From Moorena sp. SIOASIH (GTDB lineage Bacteria; Cyanobacteriota; Cyanobacteriia; Cyanobacteriales; Coleofasciculaceae): 64,000 bases of DNA. The stretch spans positions 124,001 to 188,000 of the forward strand of contig NZ_JAAHIH010000010.1 in the NCBI RefSeq assembly GCF_010671925.1. Direction: 5' to 3'. Positions 16,948 to 24,369 of this stretch are shown piece by piece. The notes under the pieces were generated by a model. The model worked only from the letters and a program-made list of their open reading frames with translations. It searched no databases and was not told where the DNA came from. Within the stretch, counting starts at the first letter, position 1. Each line of letters begins with the position of its first letter. The translations under genes and the position numbers were made by a program.

Positions 16948-18300
16948 ATGCGCTCAGGTTCAATTTTACAAAAACTAGAACAAGCCCATCGCGGCACCAA
17001 AAAACCTTTAAGCTTTGGAGTTTATTACAAAAATACCTTAGTGTCGCTGTGCCATGCCCTAGAAGACTTTATCCTAGAGTCTGAAAGTGCTCCACTAATG
17101 ATTACGGCCTTCCAGCGGGGCCAATGGTATCTTGAGGAAGCTGAACGCTACGGCGATATAGCGGTAAAATCATCTCAGGTGGTGATCATGGCAGCACCGG
17201 ATACTGGCTTTGCTGAACATCCCACCAGCCAGCGGTCGAATGTTGCCCTAGTTAGTTTAGAGTCCTCCGATCCTGTAGCTCAAGAGTGGCACTTGATTAT
17301 TATTTCCGAGACATACACAGCAATGGTGTTATGTCAAGAATTATCTGAGTCGGATTATGGCACTCAAGGACTGCCAGAGCAAGACCGAGAGCGCAAATTC
17401 TATGGATTCTGGACATTTGAGCCAGACTTGGTCAGGCAAACAGTGGAGTTTGCGATCGCTCACATTGGTAACTACAACCCAGACTTGCAAGCTACCTTAA
17501 CTGCACAACTTCAACAGATGATCGACAGCACCAAGCCACGAGACTATATTGGGGCAGTGGTGAACCTGGTCGTGGACTATCTTCAGAAGGGTCAACAAGA
17601 GTTACCGCCCCATACCTCACCTAGCCATGCTCAGGTGTTAGACGATAACCTGGTTTCTAATGAAATGCAAGCTTTCTTGCGTATGGCGCAGCTAATTGAC
17701 CAAGCGGATGCGGTCAATCCCAAAGCTGGCGCTGAGGTAAAAACCTTGTCTGAAACTATCGGGCAGTTGCTGGATTTACCAGCATGGCAACTGAAACGTT
17801 TAAGTCTCGCAGCACTCTTGCACCGTCTATCCCCCTTGCAGGGGGTCAAGATAGAACTACCCCCTAAGTCAGCTGCTCAGAAAGACGTGATCGAGAAGCA
17901 GGAATCTCTTCCGAGGGGATCGGTGTTACGGATTATGCCTCGATTGCAGGCTGTCGCTAACATTATTACCCATCAAACCGAATCCTGGGATGGTTCAGGA
18001 CAACCGGATGGCTTAGCTTACGATAACATTCCCTTGGAATCAAGGATTTTAAGGCTGATGGCTTATTTTCAGGAGCAACTCAATACCCATGAATCTGAGG
18101 ACGATGCTCTATCTGTTGCCCTAAGAAGCTGTCAGGAATTGTCAGGGGAAGCGTTTGACCCTAAACTGGTGGAAACCCTGGCACTAATAGTGATGGGAAT
18201 GCAGCAGGGTATGAGTTTGCAGGCTAATCAGCCTAAAATTGCTTCAGGGATGTGGTTGCTTGATTCCTTATCTGAGGAAAGAGTAACGGTTGAAGGTTAG
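16948..18300 (+). CDS. DICT sensory domain protein with degenerate HD-GYP-like C-terminus
   Basis: The first 230 residues match the DICT sensor domain: RGTKKPLSFGVYYKNTLVSL at the start and FWTFEPDLVRQTVEFAIAHI near 155. DICT domains occur with diguanylate cyclases and two-component proteins. The C-terminal region (about 235-430) resembles HD-GYP output domains. LAALLHRLSP lies where the HD pair is expected, with R in place of the catalytic D. HQTESWDGSGQPDGL replaces the HHERxDGxGYP signature. Loss of these residues suggests a binding or regulatory role rather than cyclic-di-GMP hydrolysis. The stop codon lies in the first unit of a 15-bp tandem repeat. It probably follows the radical SAM gene in one transcript. 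Confidence 0.85.
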   Translation: MRSGSILQKLEQAHRGTKKPLSFGVYYKNTLVSLCHALEDFILESESAPLMITAFQRGQWYLEEAERYGDIAVKSSQVVIMAAPDTGFAEHPTSQRSNVALVSLESSDPVAQEWHLIIISETYTAMVLCQELSESDYGTQGLPEQDRERKFYGFWTFEPDLVRQTVEFAIAHIGNYNPDLQATLTAQLQQMIDSTKPRDYIGAVVNLVVDYLQKGQQELPPHTSPSHAQVLDDNLVSNEMQAFLRMAQLIDQADAVNPKAGAEVKTLSETIGQLLDLPAWQLKRLSLAALLHRLSPLQGVKIELPPKSAAQKDVIEKQESLPRGSVLRIMPRLQAVANIITHQTESWDGSGQPDGLAYDNIPLESRILRLMAYFQEQLNTHESEDDALSVALRSCQELSGEAFDPKLVETLALIVMGMQQGMSLQANQPKIASGMWLLDSLSEERVTVEG

Positions 18301-18432
18301 AGGGTTGAAGGTTAGAGGGTTGAAGGTTAGAGGGTTGAAGGTTAGAGGGTTGAAGGTTAGAGGGTTGAAGGTTAGAGGGTTGAAGGTTAGAGGGTTGAAG
18401 GTTAGAGGGTTGAAGGTTAGAGGGTTGAAGGT
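18287..18432. repeat. 15-bp AGGGTTGAAGGTTAG tandem array
   Basis: Eight exact 15-bp units (18301-18420) with partial units at each end. The first unit contains the stop codon of the DICT gene, so the array grew from the gene terminus. Read on the minus strand it encodes an open repeat NLQPS, the motif found inside the oxidoreductase at 35464-37983. Confidence 0.95.
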
Positions 18433-18574
18433 TGTTCGCGTAGCGTGGCCTTTTGGCCAAGGTTGTTCGCGTAGCGTGGCCTTTTGGCCAAGGTTGTTCT
18501 TGCCCAGGGGTCCGGTGTAGGGTAGGGTGAAAGATGAACAGTTGTTCGCGTAGCGTGGCCTATTGGCTAAGGTT
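18433..18574. repeat. Three GCGTAGCG palindromes with GGCC caps
   Basis: GTTGTTCGCGTAGCGTGGCC is present three times, followed by TTTTGGCCAAGG twice and by TATTGGCTAAGG once. The last copy ends about 10 bp before the pentapeptide gene. Confidence 0.9.
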
Positions 18575-18583
18575 ATCTAGTTG

Positions 18584-19219
18584 ATGGAGATTGAAGCAAT
18601 TCGGGCGGGGAAAGTAAAGCAACTGCCAGGAGCGGATTTGGAAGATGAGGATCTTTCCGGTAGCCAATTGGAAAAAATTAATCTTGCTGGTGCAACACTT
18701 GTGGGGGTGAATTTTTCTGGCTCTAATTTGAATGGTGCTCGTCTTGATGGTGCTAACTTAATCGGTGCCAAACTGGAATCTGCTGACTTGCGGGCAAATT
18801 TGCTTGGTGCTAATTTGATGCAGGCGGATTTGAGTGGTGCGGATTTGCGGGGTGGTAATCTCCGAGGCGCTAATTTGATGGGGGCTAAGTTGAGTCAGGC
18901 TTCCTTTACCGGTGCTTTTTTAAGTGGTGCCAATCTGATGGGGGTGAATTTGCAAGGAGTGGATTTGCGAGGGGCAGATTTGCGAGGAGCTAATCTTAAT
19001 AGTGCCAATTTGAAGGGAGCCGATTTGTCTCAGGCAGATTTACAAGGGGCAACCTTAACTGAAGCAAATCTGGAAGAGGCCGATCTCCGTGGAGCTAATC
19101 TATCTGGTAGTAATCTCAGTGGAGCGAATTTGCTTTGTGCTGAGATGGATGGAGCTTCTTTGAGTGGTGTTAATTTGGATCGAGCTTGTTTAGTGGGGAC
19201 CTGTGTGCCTGAGGAATAA
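18584..19219 (+). CDS. Pentapeptide repeat protein
   Basis: The protein consists almost wholly of A(D/N)LXX pentapeptides from about residue 22 to 205, roughly 35 repeats, for example GANLMGAKLSQASFTGAFLS. Such repeats fold into a right-handed quadrilateral beta-helix. A short non-repetitive N-terminus (MEIEAIRAGKVKQLPGADLE) caps the helix. One turn is short by a residue (ADLRANLLGANL), which would locally distort the coil. There is no signal peptide or membrane segment, so it is probably cytoplasmic. Some family members mimic DNA and inhibit gyrase; there is no evidence for that here. The frame also allows a TTG one codon earlier; the ATG at 18584 is preferred. Confidence 0.9.
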   Translation: MEIEAIRAGKVKQLPGADLEDEDLSGSQLEKINLAGATLVGVNFSGSNLNGARLDGANLIGAKLESADLRANLLGANLMQADLSGADLRGGNLRGANLMGAKLSQASFTGAFLSGANLMGVNLQGVDLRGADLRGANLNSANLKGADLSQADLQGATLTEANLEEADLRGANLSGSNLSGANLLCAEMDGASLSGVNLDRACLVGTCVPEE

Positions 19220-19297
19220 TTGACAATAGTGGGTAACGGATAGAAAGGATGGGTGGTGGGGAGGTGTGTGATGGAATTGCTTAGCAAGAAGTAAAAG

Positions 19298-19939
19298 TTA
19301 TCTGGATTGAAAAAATTGACTTTTTAATTCCCGTAACATTCGGCTTGTTCCTTGATTAATTGCCTGTTCTACGAGTTGAGGAATCTGTGTAGTTAAGGAT
19401 AAATTGGGAAAGGTTGGACTGAGCGACGTTTCTTGATAATTTCCATCTTTGATGATGTAAATTCTAAGTTTTTGTTTGCTATAAATCCATACTTCAGGAA
19501 CACCAATAGCTGCATAAACCTCAAGAGTTGTTTTTGAAGTAACATCAGATTCTATAGCTAAGTCTGGGGGTGGATAAATGTCTAAGTCAATGTGAGTACA
19601 GCCTCGCATTTGAGGAGCATTCTGAATATAAAGACAGGTATCCGGTTCAACACCAGCAATTTCAGGACGTTTAAAGGTAGTTGAACCAAAGTCTTCCCAG
19701 TCACGCCCCTGTAGGTTTAATATGGCTTTAACAATATCGGCAATAATTCGGTGGGGTCTTTCGTGAATAGCAAGGGGGGAAATGATTTCTAAATTTCCTT
19801 GATAGTAGGTCAGCCGCACTCGTCGCTTTTCCCCAAGTTCGTCAAGAATTGTTTCAAAGTCTTGCCATTTAAGGTTATTTATAGTAAGCGCACTACCGGG
19901 TGTGAGTTGGATAGCTTTGATGGGTATAGTAACGGTCAT
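19298..19939 (-). CDS. Uma2 family endonuclease-like protein (DUF820)
   Basis: This 213-residue protein has the Uma2/DUF820 pattern of the PD-(D/E)xK superfamily: VRLTYYQGNLEIISPLAIHE, GVEPDTCLYI, PPDLAIESDVTSKTT and GVPEVWIYSKQKL. The conserved glutamates and aspartates in these motifs are the presumed metal ligands. Cyanobacteria carry large numbers of these genes, and their biological role is unsettled. The ATG at 19939 is followed by a typical MTVTIPIKAIQLTPGSALT start. It is convergent with the pentapeptide gene and appears monocistronic. Confidence 0.9.
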   Translation of the reverse strand: MTVTIPIKAIQLTPGSALTINNLKWQDFETILDELGEKRRVRLTYYQGNLEIISPLAIHERPHRIIADIVKAILNLQGRDWEDFGSTTFKRPEIAGVEPDTCLYIQNAPQMRGCTHIDLDIYPPPDLAIESDVTSKTTLEVYAAIGVPEVWIYSKQKLRIYIIKDGNYQETSLSPTFPNLSLTTQIPQLVEQAINQGTSRMLRELKSQFFQSR

Positions 19940-20004
19940 AGTTTTTCCTCAAGTTTACCGACTTGATGGGTAAGTCCTAATTGGATTAATTTGAGGGGCG
20001 GAGT

Positions 20005-20041
20005 GCGATCGCAAAATGCCTACACAAAATGCGATCGCATT
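20005..20041. repeat. Pair of HIP1 octamers in an intergenic spacer
   Basis: Two TGCGATCGCA sites lie about 20 bp apart between the Uma2 and glmS genes. GCGATCGC is the highly iterated palindrome of cyanobacteria and occurs in many genes of the window. Confidence 0.85.
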
Positions 20042-20099
20042 TACAAATCCTAACTAGTCCCTGCGTTTAAGCAACACCGTTCAACAATCAACAAAAAAT

Positions 20100-22016
20100 C
20101 TATTCCACAGTCACCGACTTCGCCAAATTCCTGGGCTGATCCACATCCAAGCCTCGCCTTGCGGCAATGTGATACGCTAACAACTGTAACGGAATCACCG
20201 CTAGAATTGGTGAAAGCAACTCCTCCACCTCTGGTACAGGTAACAAATCATCAAAGATATCCATCGCCTCTTTGCCATTGCTCGGTGTCACCCCAATCAA
20301 CCGAGCATCCCGGGCTTTAGCTTCCTGAGCATTAGAAATTACCTTCTCATAGACAGTACCAGGCATTGCGATCGCAACCACAGGCACCTTAGCATCCAGC
20401 AGAGCAATCGGACCATGCTTCATTTCCCCAGCTGGGTAGCCTTCAGCATGAATATAGCTAATTTCCTTAAGTTTCAGCGCCCCTTCTAAAGCAATCGGAA
20501 AATTAATCCCCCGTCCTACAAAGATAAAGTCTTGGGTTTCCGCAAAGTCATGGGCTAATTCTTCAATATACTTTTCTTGACTTTCCAGCATCTGCTCAAT
20601 CTGAGTAGGCAATTGCCGCAAGCCTGCCATAATTGCTTGAATTTTTTCAGGGGCGAGAGTATTACGTCGGTAAGCTAACTCTAGCGCTAGACAATAAAAG
20701 GCCACTAACTGGGTCACAAAGGTTTTAGTAGCCGCCACCCCAATTTCAATCCCTGCCTGGGTATCAATCACATCAGGCACCAACTGAGCCAAAGAACTTT
20801 CTGGTCGATTCGTAATTCCCAGGAGTCGGGGCTGATAGATAGGGTCTAATCCACTACGACGGTGTTTTTCCATCTCCAGTGCTGCTAAGGTATCAGCAGT
20901 TTCCCCAGACTGAGTTACCCCAATGGTTAGGGTATTCTTAGTTAACGGACCTGGTGCATAACGAAACTCAGATGCATACTGCACCATGGTGGGAATTCCT
21001 GCCAACTGCTCCAACAAATATTTACCCACCAAACTAGCGTGCCAACTGGTTCCACACGCTAGAATCTGAATCTGTTCTACATCCTCGTACAGTGAATCTG
21101 GTATGCCTAACTGAACTGGGGAATTAGCCAGGTCTGCCTCTGCCTCTGTAGGATTAGGATGCCAATTACTATTGAGATACCGCTCGAAACAGTTGCGCAC
21201 TACCCCTGGTTGCTCATAAATTTCCTTAAGCATAAAGTGTCGGAATCCTTGCTTTTCCACTTGAAAGGGATTCCAACTGAGGGTACGGGGGAACTTATTC
21301 AAGCGACGACCCTCAAAGTCGTAAACTTCTGCCCCTAGGGGAGTTAACCGTGCGATTTCCCCATTGTCTAAGTTCAATACTGCCCTGGTATGGGGTAACA
21401 ATGCTGGGGTATCTGAGCCAAAGAAAAATTCCCCTTGACCAAACCCAATAATCAAAGGAGCCTGTTGCCGCACTCCAATCAATTCATCAGGATAGTCAGC
21501 ACAAAGGATAGCTAGGGCAAAAGCTCCCTCTAATCGATTCACTGTTTGCCGCACTGCTTCTAAGAAAGGAGAGAAGAAAGAAGAGGAAGAAGCAGAATTT
21601 TGCTGTAAACACTCAGCAATTAGATGGGGAATAACTTCTGTATCGGTATCGGAGCGGAATTCATGTCCCCGCTGTATCAATTCCTCCCGCAATTCCCGGT
21701 AGTTTTCAACAATGCCATTTTGTACCACTGCCACCCGCATTGCCATGTCCATGTGGGGGTGAGCATTATACTCTTCCGGTTTACCATGGGTTGCCCAGCG
21801 GGTGTGTCCAATGCCAATGCGTGCCTGGTTTTCGATTTGTACCAGTTTTTCCCGCAAATTGTGCAATTTTCCCTTAGCACGCACACAATGAACGTCCCCT
21901 TCCCACACTGTAGCAATTCCAGCAGAATCATAGCCTCGATATTCGAGTTTCTCTAATCCTGCCATTAAAATTTCTGTAGCGATTTGCGGACCGATATAGC
22001 CGACAATTCCACACAT
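20100..22016 (-). CDS. glmS: Glutamine-fructose-6-phosphate aminotransferase (isomerising)
   Basis: GlmS makes glucosamine-6-phosphate from fructose-6-phosphate and glutamine, the first step to UDP-GlcNAc and the cell wall. The 638-residue chain begins MCGIVGYIG, with C2 as the N-terminal glutaminase nucleophile. HTRWATHG and the VQNGIVENYRELRE loop belong to that domain. Two SIS domains follow (ACGTSWHASLVGKYLLEQL, GVTQSGETADTLAAL, AATKTFVTQL, then FVGRGINFPIALEGALKLKE). The canonical C-terminus DQPRNLAKSVTVE is present. A serine-rich insert (NSASSSSFFSP) lies in the glutaminase domain. psaC lies 139 bp upstream on the same strand, with a strong inverted repeat between. Confidence 0.97.
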   Translation of the reverse strand: MCGIVGYIGPQIATEILMAGLEKLEYRGYDSAGIATVWEGDVHCVRAKGKLHNLREKLVQIENQARIGIGHTRWATHGKPEEYNAHPHMDMAMRVAVVQNGIVENYRELREELIQRGHEFRSDTDTEVIPHLIAECLQQNSASSSSFFSPFLEAVRQTVNRLEGAFALAILCADYPDELIGVRQQAPLIIGFGQGEFFFGSDTPALLPHTRAVLNLDNGEIARLTPLGAEVYDFEGRRLNKFPRTLSWNPFQVEKQGFRHFMLKEIYEQPGVVRNCFERYLNSNWHPNPTEAEADLANSPVQLGIPDSLYEDVEQIQILACGTSWHASLVGKYLLEQLAGIPTMVQYASEFRYAPGPLTKNTLTIGVTQSGETADTLAALEMEKHRRSGLDPIYQPRLLGITNRPESSLAQLVPDVIDTQAGIEIGVAATKTFVTQLVAFYCLALELAYRRNTLAPEKIQAIMAGLRQLPTQIEQMLESQEKYIEELAHDFAETQDFIFVGRGINFPIALEGALKLKEISYIHAEGYPAGEMKHGPIALLDAKVPVVAIAMPGTVYEKVISNAQEAKARDARLIGVTPSNGKEAMDIFDDLLPVPEVEELLSPILAVIPLQLLAYHIAARRGLDVDQPRNLAKSVTVE

Positions 22017-22082
22017 AGTGTTGAGTTTAGTAAGTAAGCATAATACTCAAACTATAGCCGTGCTAACAGTGGAGTGTCGTTT

Positions 22083-22130
22083 GTTGACGGTTGACCGTCA
22101 ACGGTTGACCATCAACGGTCAACCGTCAAC
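22083..22130 (-). terminator. Inverted repeat downstream of psaC, possible terminator or processing site
   Basis: GTTGACGGTTGACCGT (22083-22098) pairs perfectly with ACGGTCAACCGTCAAC (22115-22130) around a 16-nt spacer, itself rich in the same words. The position, 25 bp past the psaC stop, suits transcription termination or mRNA stabilisation. No T-run follows on the minus strand, so a Rho-independent mechanism is not certain. The GGTTGAC words recur elsewhere as dispersed repeats. Confidence 0.5.
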
Positions 22131-22155
22131 ATCGGATAGATTGCTACGTTAATGC

Positions 22156-22401
22156 TTAGTAAGCCAAGCCCATGCTGCGAGTTGTTTCAGCTCCCAGGTA
22201 AACCCGGACGCTCAAAAAGTCAGTAGGACAAGCAGTTTCGCATCGCTTGCAACCAATACAGTCTTCTGTACGAGGAGAAGAGGCAATCTGACCAGCTTTA
22301 CAGCCATCCCAGGGAACCATCTCCAATACATCTAGAGGGCAAGCCCGAACACATTGGGTGCAACCAATACAGGTATCGTAAATTTTAACGCTATGAGACA
22401 T
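22156..22401 (-). CDS. psaC: Photosystem I iron-sulfur subunit PsaC
   Basis: PsaC holds the terminal 4Fe-4S clusters FA and FB on the stromal face of photosystem I and passes electrons to ferredoxin. The 81-residue sequence is the canonical one, MSHSVKIYDTCIGCTQCVRA to TTRSMGLAY. It has two ferredoxin motifs, CIGCTQCVRACP and CIGCKRCETACP, giving eight cluster cysteines plus one extra in DGCKAG. It is highly conserved and fixes the organism as an oxygenic phototroph. It is probably transcribed alone. Confidence 0.99.
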   Translation of the reverse strand: MSHSVKIYDTCIGCTQCVRACPLDVLEMVPWDGCKAGQIASSPRTEDCIGCKRCETACPTDFLSVRVYLGAETTRSMGLAY

Positions 22402-22683
22402 TGATTTAAGAACTCCTACATTTTTTTATCGGACATTGCGGAAAAACCGCTTACCTGTCTCCTTGGGAAAATTGGGGATATTCCCGATGATTCCACCAGG
22501 ATTATCTTTGCCTAGGTTCGTGCTTGTCGGCGTTTCAGGCAAACGACAGGGAATTTTAAGGATCAAGGGCTAGTTTACCGCAGGGTTTTGATAGTCTTGC
22601 GCCAGAGGTTACAGAACTTTAAATTCTTTAATATATCAGTATGTGAAACTATTGTGTGATCGAGCCTAATCTATGGGTCAACC
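22402..22683. other. psaC upstream region
   Basis: This 280-bp gap between psaC and the coiled-coil gene must hold the psaC promoter. No clear -35/-10 pair can be assigned by eye. No coding frame is supported. Confidence 0.5.
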
Positions 22684-24171
22684 TCAAGAAGAGCGATAAC
22701 GGGGAAACCTTGGTAATTCAATAGACGCTAAGGATTTGCGCCCTTTGGAGGGACGTAGGGGATAGAGTACTGGTGATGGCGACTTACCCTGAGACGGAAA
22801 TACGTCATTGGTCTGATTTGACTGTGACTCAGCCTCTATGATATCTTCTGGCAATTCCTGACTTGATGGATTGGCTTCAGGCTCCAAGGTCTGAGTATGG
22901 TCTGACCTACTGGTTTGCTCAAGGTCACTAGTCAATTCAACGGTTTGGTCAGATTCATCTGAGTTAGTGGTTTCTAGTTCTGATGTGCCATCGACTTTGG
23001 TATCAGCCGACTCTGATGGCAACTCCGACAACCCAAATTCCTCTGCCAGGGCAGACATTTGCTCAATTAACTGTTGTGCTACTTCTATCTCTTTGGCTGT
23101 CACATTTTCAGGGGAGATTACCTGAGTTTGCCCTGGTGCCGAAGCATCGGCTGGGGATATAGGATCAGTTTGGTTAGGTTGGCTGCTGTCAACCGATAAC
23201 GCTTCTGTGGTAGATTGAGACTGGGCAGGAGAATTACCAGTACTGTTAAAAATAAATTCTTCTGCAAATAACTCTGGGTCAGCAGACCAGGGTCTAATGG
23301 GCTGGGCTTTTTGTAGCAGAGATTGCTGAGCAATGATGCTCCGACTCTCTTGCTGTTGTACTACAGAACTCTCAGAGGCAGGCATTTCCAGACACTTTTC
23401 TAAGGCTACCTTAAATTGCAAGGTTTGCTGTTGTTGTCGGTATAGACGGGTTCTAAGTTCTCGACAGGTATCTTTCAATTGCACCAGCTGATGAGATTGT
23501 TCGTTGTAGCGCTGCTGGGTTTGGGAATAGTCCTGTTCGAGTCTGGCAACTTGATCCTGAGAGCTTTGTAACTGTTCTGATAAGGTTTCGACCAAAATTT
23601 GCTGGCGTTGACCGGATTGATGGGATGATTCTAGAGTGTGGAACAAACGGGTTAATTGGTCTTGAACTGTATTGAGTTCCAGATCTTTTGTGGACAGGAG
23701 TTTGTCGTACTCTCGCAATTGCTTAGCTTGTCCGTTTAACTCCTGCTGTTTTTCCTGGAGTGCTTGCTGCAGCTGAGTCACTTGCTGCTGTAAGCGATGA
23801 TTGTCCAAGCGCAGTTTTTGGGCTAAGGCAAACCATTCACCATCCTTGGCTAACTGTTGCTCAGAAACATCAGCTATCTCAGTGTCAATATCAGTGTTAT
23901 CAGTATCATCAGTGCCATCAGTATCGGCTTCTGTAACTGATGATGCCATGGTGGTAAGGAGTGATTCTATAGTCTGTTCTAGTATTGACTGTTCAATAAG
24001 ATTATCTATATCATCAGATACTATGGTGAAATCATCAGGTACTGGTGCGAAGCTGAGCATTTTTGGGTTATGGTCGGTCTGCTGTTGATCTGGCTTCTTA
24101 GTATCCTGGTTATCCATTTCGGTAGTAGACTCAGGAAGGGGAAGGTTATTGGGGTTTTCAGATTCACTCAT
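22684..24171 (-). CDS. Glutamine-rich coiled-coil protein of unknown function
   Basis: The 495-residue protein has an acidic disordered N-terminus (SVTEADTDGTDDTDNTDIDT), a long coiled coil from about residue 110 to 265 (EWFALAQKLRLDNHRLQQQ; TCRELRTRLYRQQQQTLQFK), and a long Ser/Thr/Glu/Pro-rich tail ending in a basic motif (ELPRFPRYRSS). The order suggests a cytoplasmic scaffold or cytoskeleton-like protein, but no named family is recognised. It is on the same strand as psaC with a 280-bp gap. The final basic motif and the CRELRTRLYRQQ segment look more constrained than the rest. Confidence 0.75.
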   Translation of the reverse strand: MSESENPNNLPLPESTTEMDNQDTKKPDQQQTDHNPKMLSFAPVPDDFTIVSDDIDNLIEQSILEQTIESLLTTMASSVTEADTDGTDDTDNTDIDTEIADVSEQQLAKDGEWFALAQKLRLDNHRLQQQVTQLQQALQEKQQELNGQAKQLREYDKLLSTKDLELNTVQDQLTRLFHTLESSHQSGQRQQILVETLSEQLQSSQDQVARLEQDYSQTQQRYNEQSHQLVQLKDTCRELRTRLYRQQQQTLQFKVALEKCLEMPASESSVVQQQESRSIIAQQSLLQKAQPIRPWSADPELFAEEFIFNSTGNSPAQSQSTTEALSVDSSQPNQTDPISPADASAPGQTQVISPENVTAKEIEVAQQLIEQMSALAEEFGLSELPSESADTKVDGTSELETTNSDESDQTVELTSDLEQTSRSDHTQTLEPEANPSSQELPEDIIEAESQSNQTNDVFPSQGKSPSPVLYPLRPSKGRKSLASIELPRFPRYRSS

Positions 24172-24369
24172 TGCTCTTCATCAAGGGGTTCACAATTTCA
24201 CCATTGGGGCAAGGAGCCAAAAAGTCAATCGCTCAAGATGATTTTAGTCTTGAGGGGCAACTTTGGGTCAAGATGCAGACTCTCGAAAGTGCCGATGGCT
24301 TAGCATTGACTTAAGTTTGGGCGCAGATGGTTGACATTACCTTACTACTTGCTAACCCAAGAATAATGC

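Noticed and set aside
20005..20041. Paired GCGATCGC sites as a possible operator
   Set aside because: HIP1 octamers are common across cyanobacterial genomes and appear in many genes of this window, so two nearby copies are not evidence of an operator.
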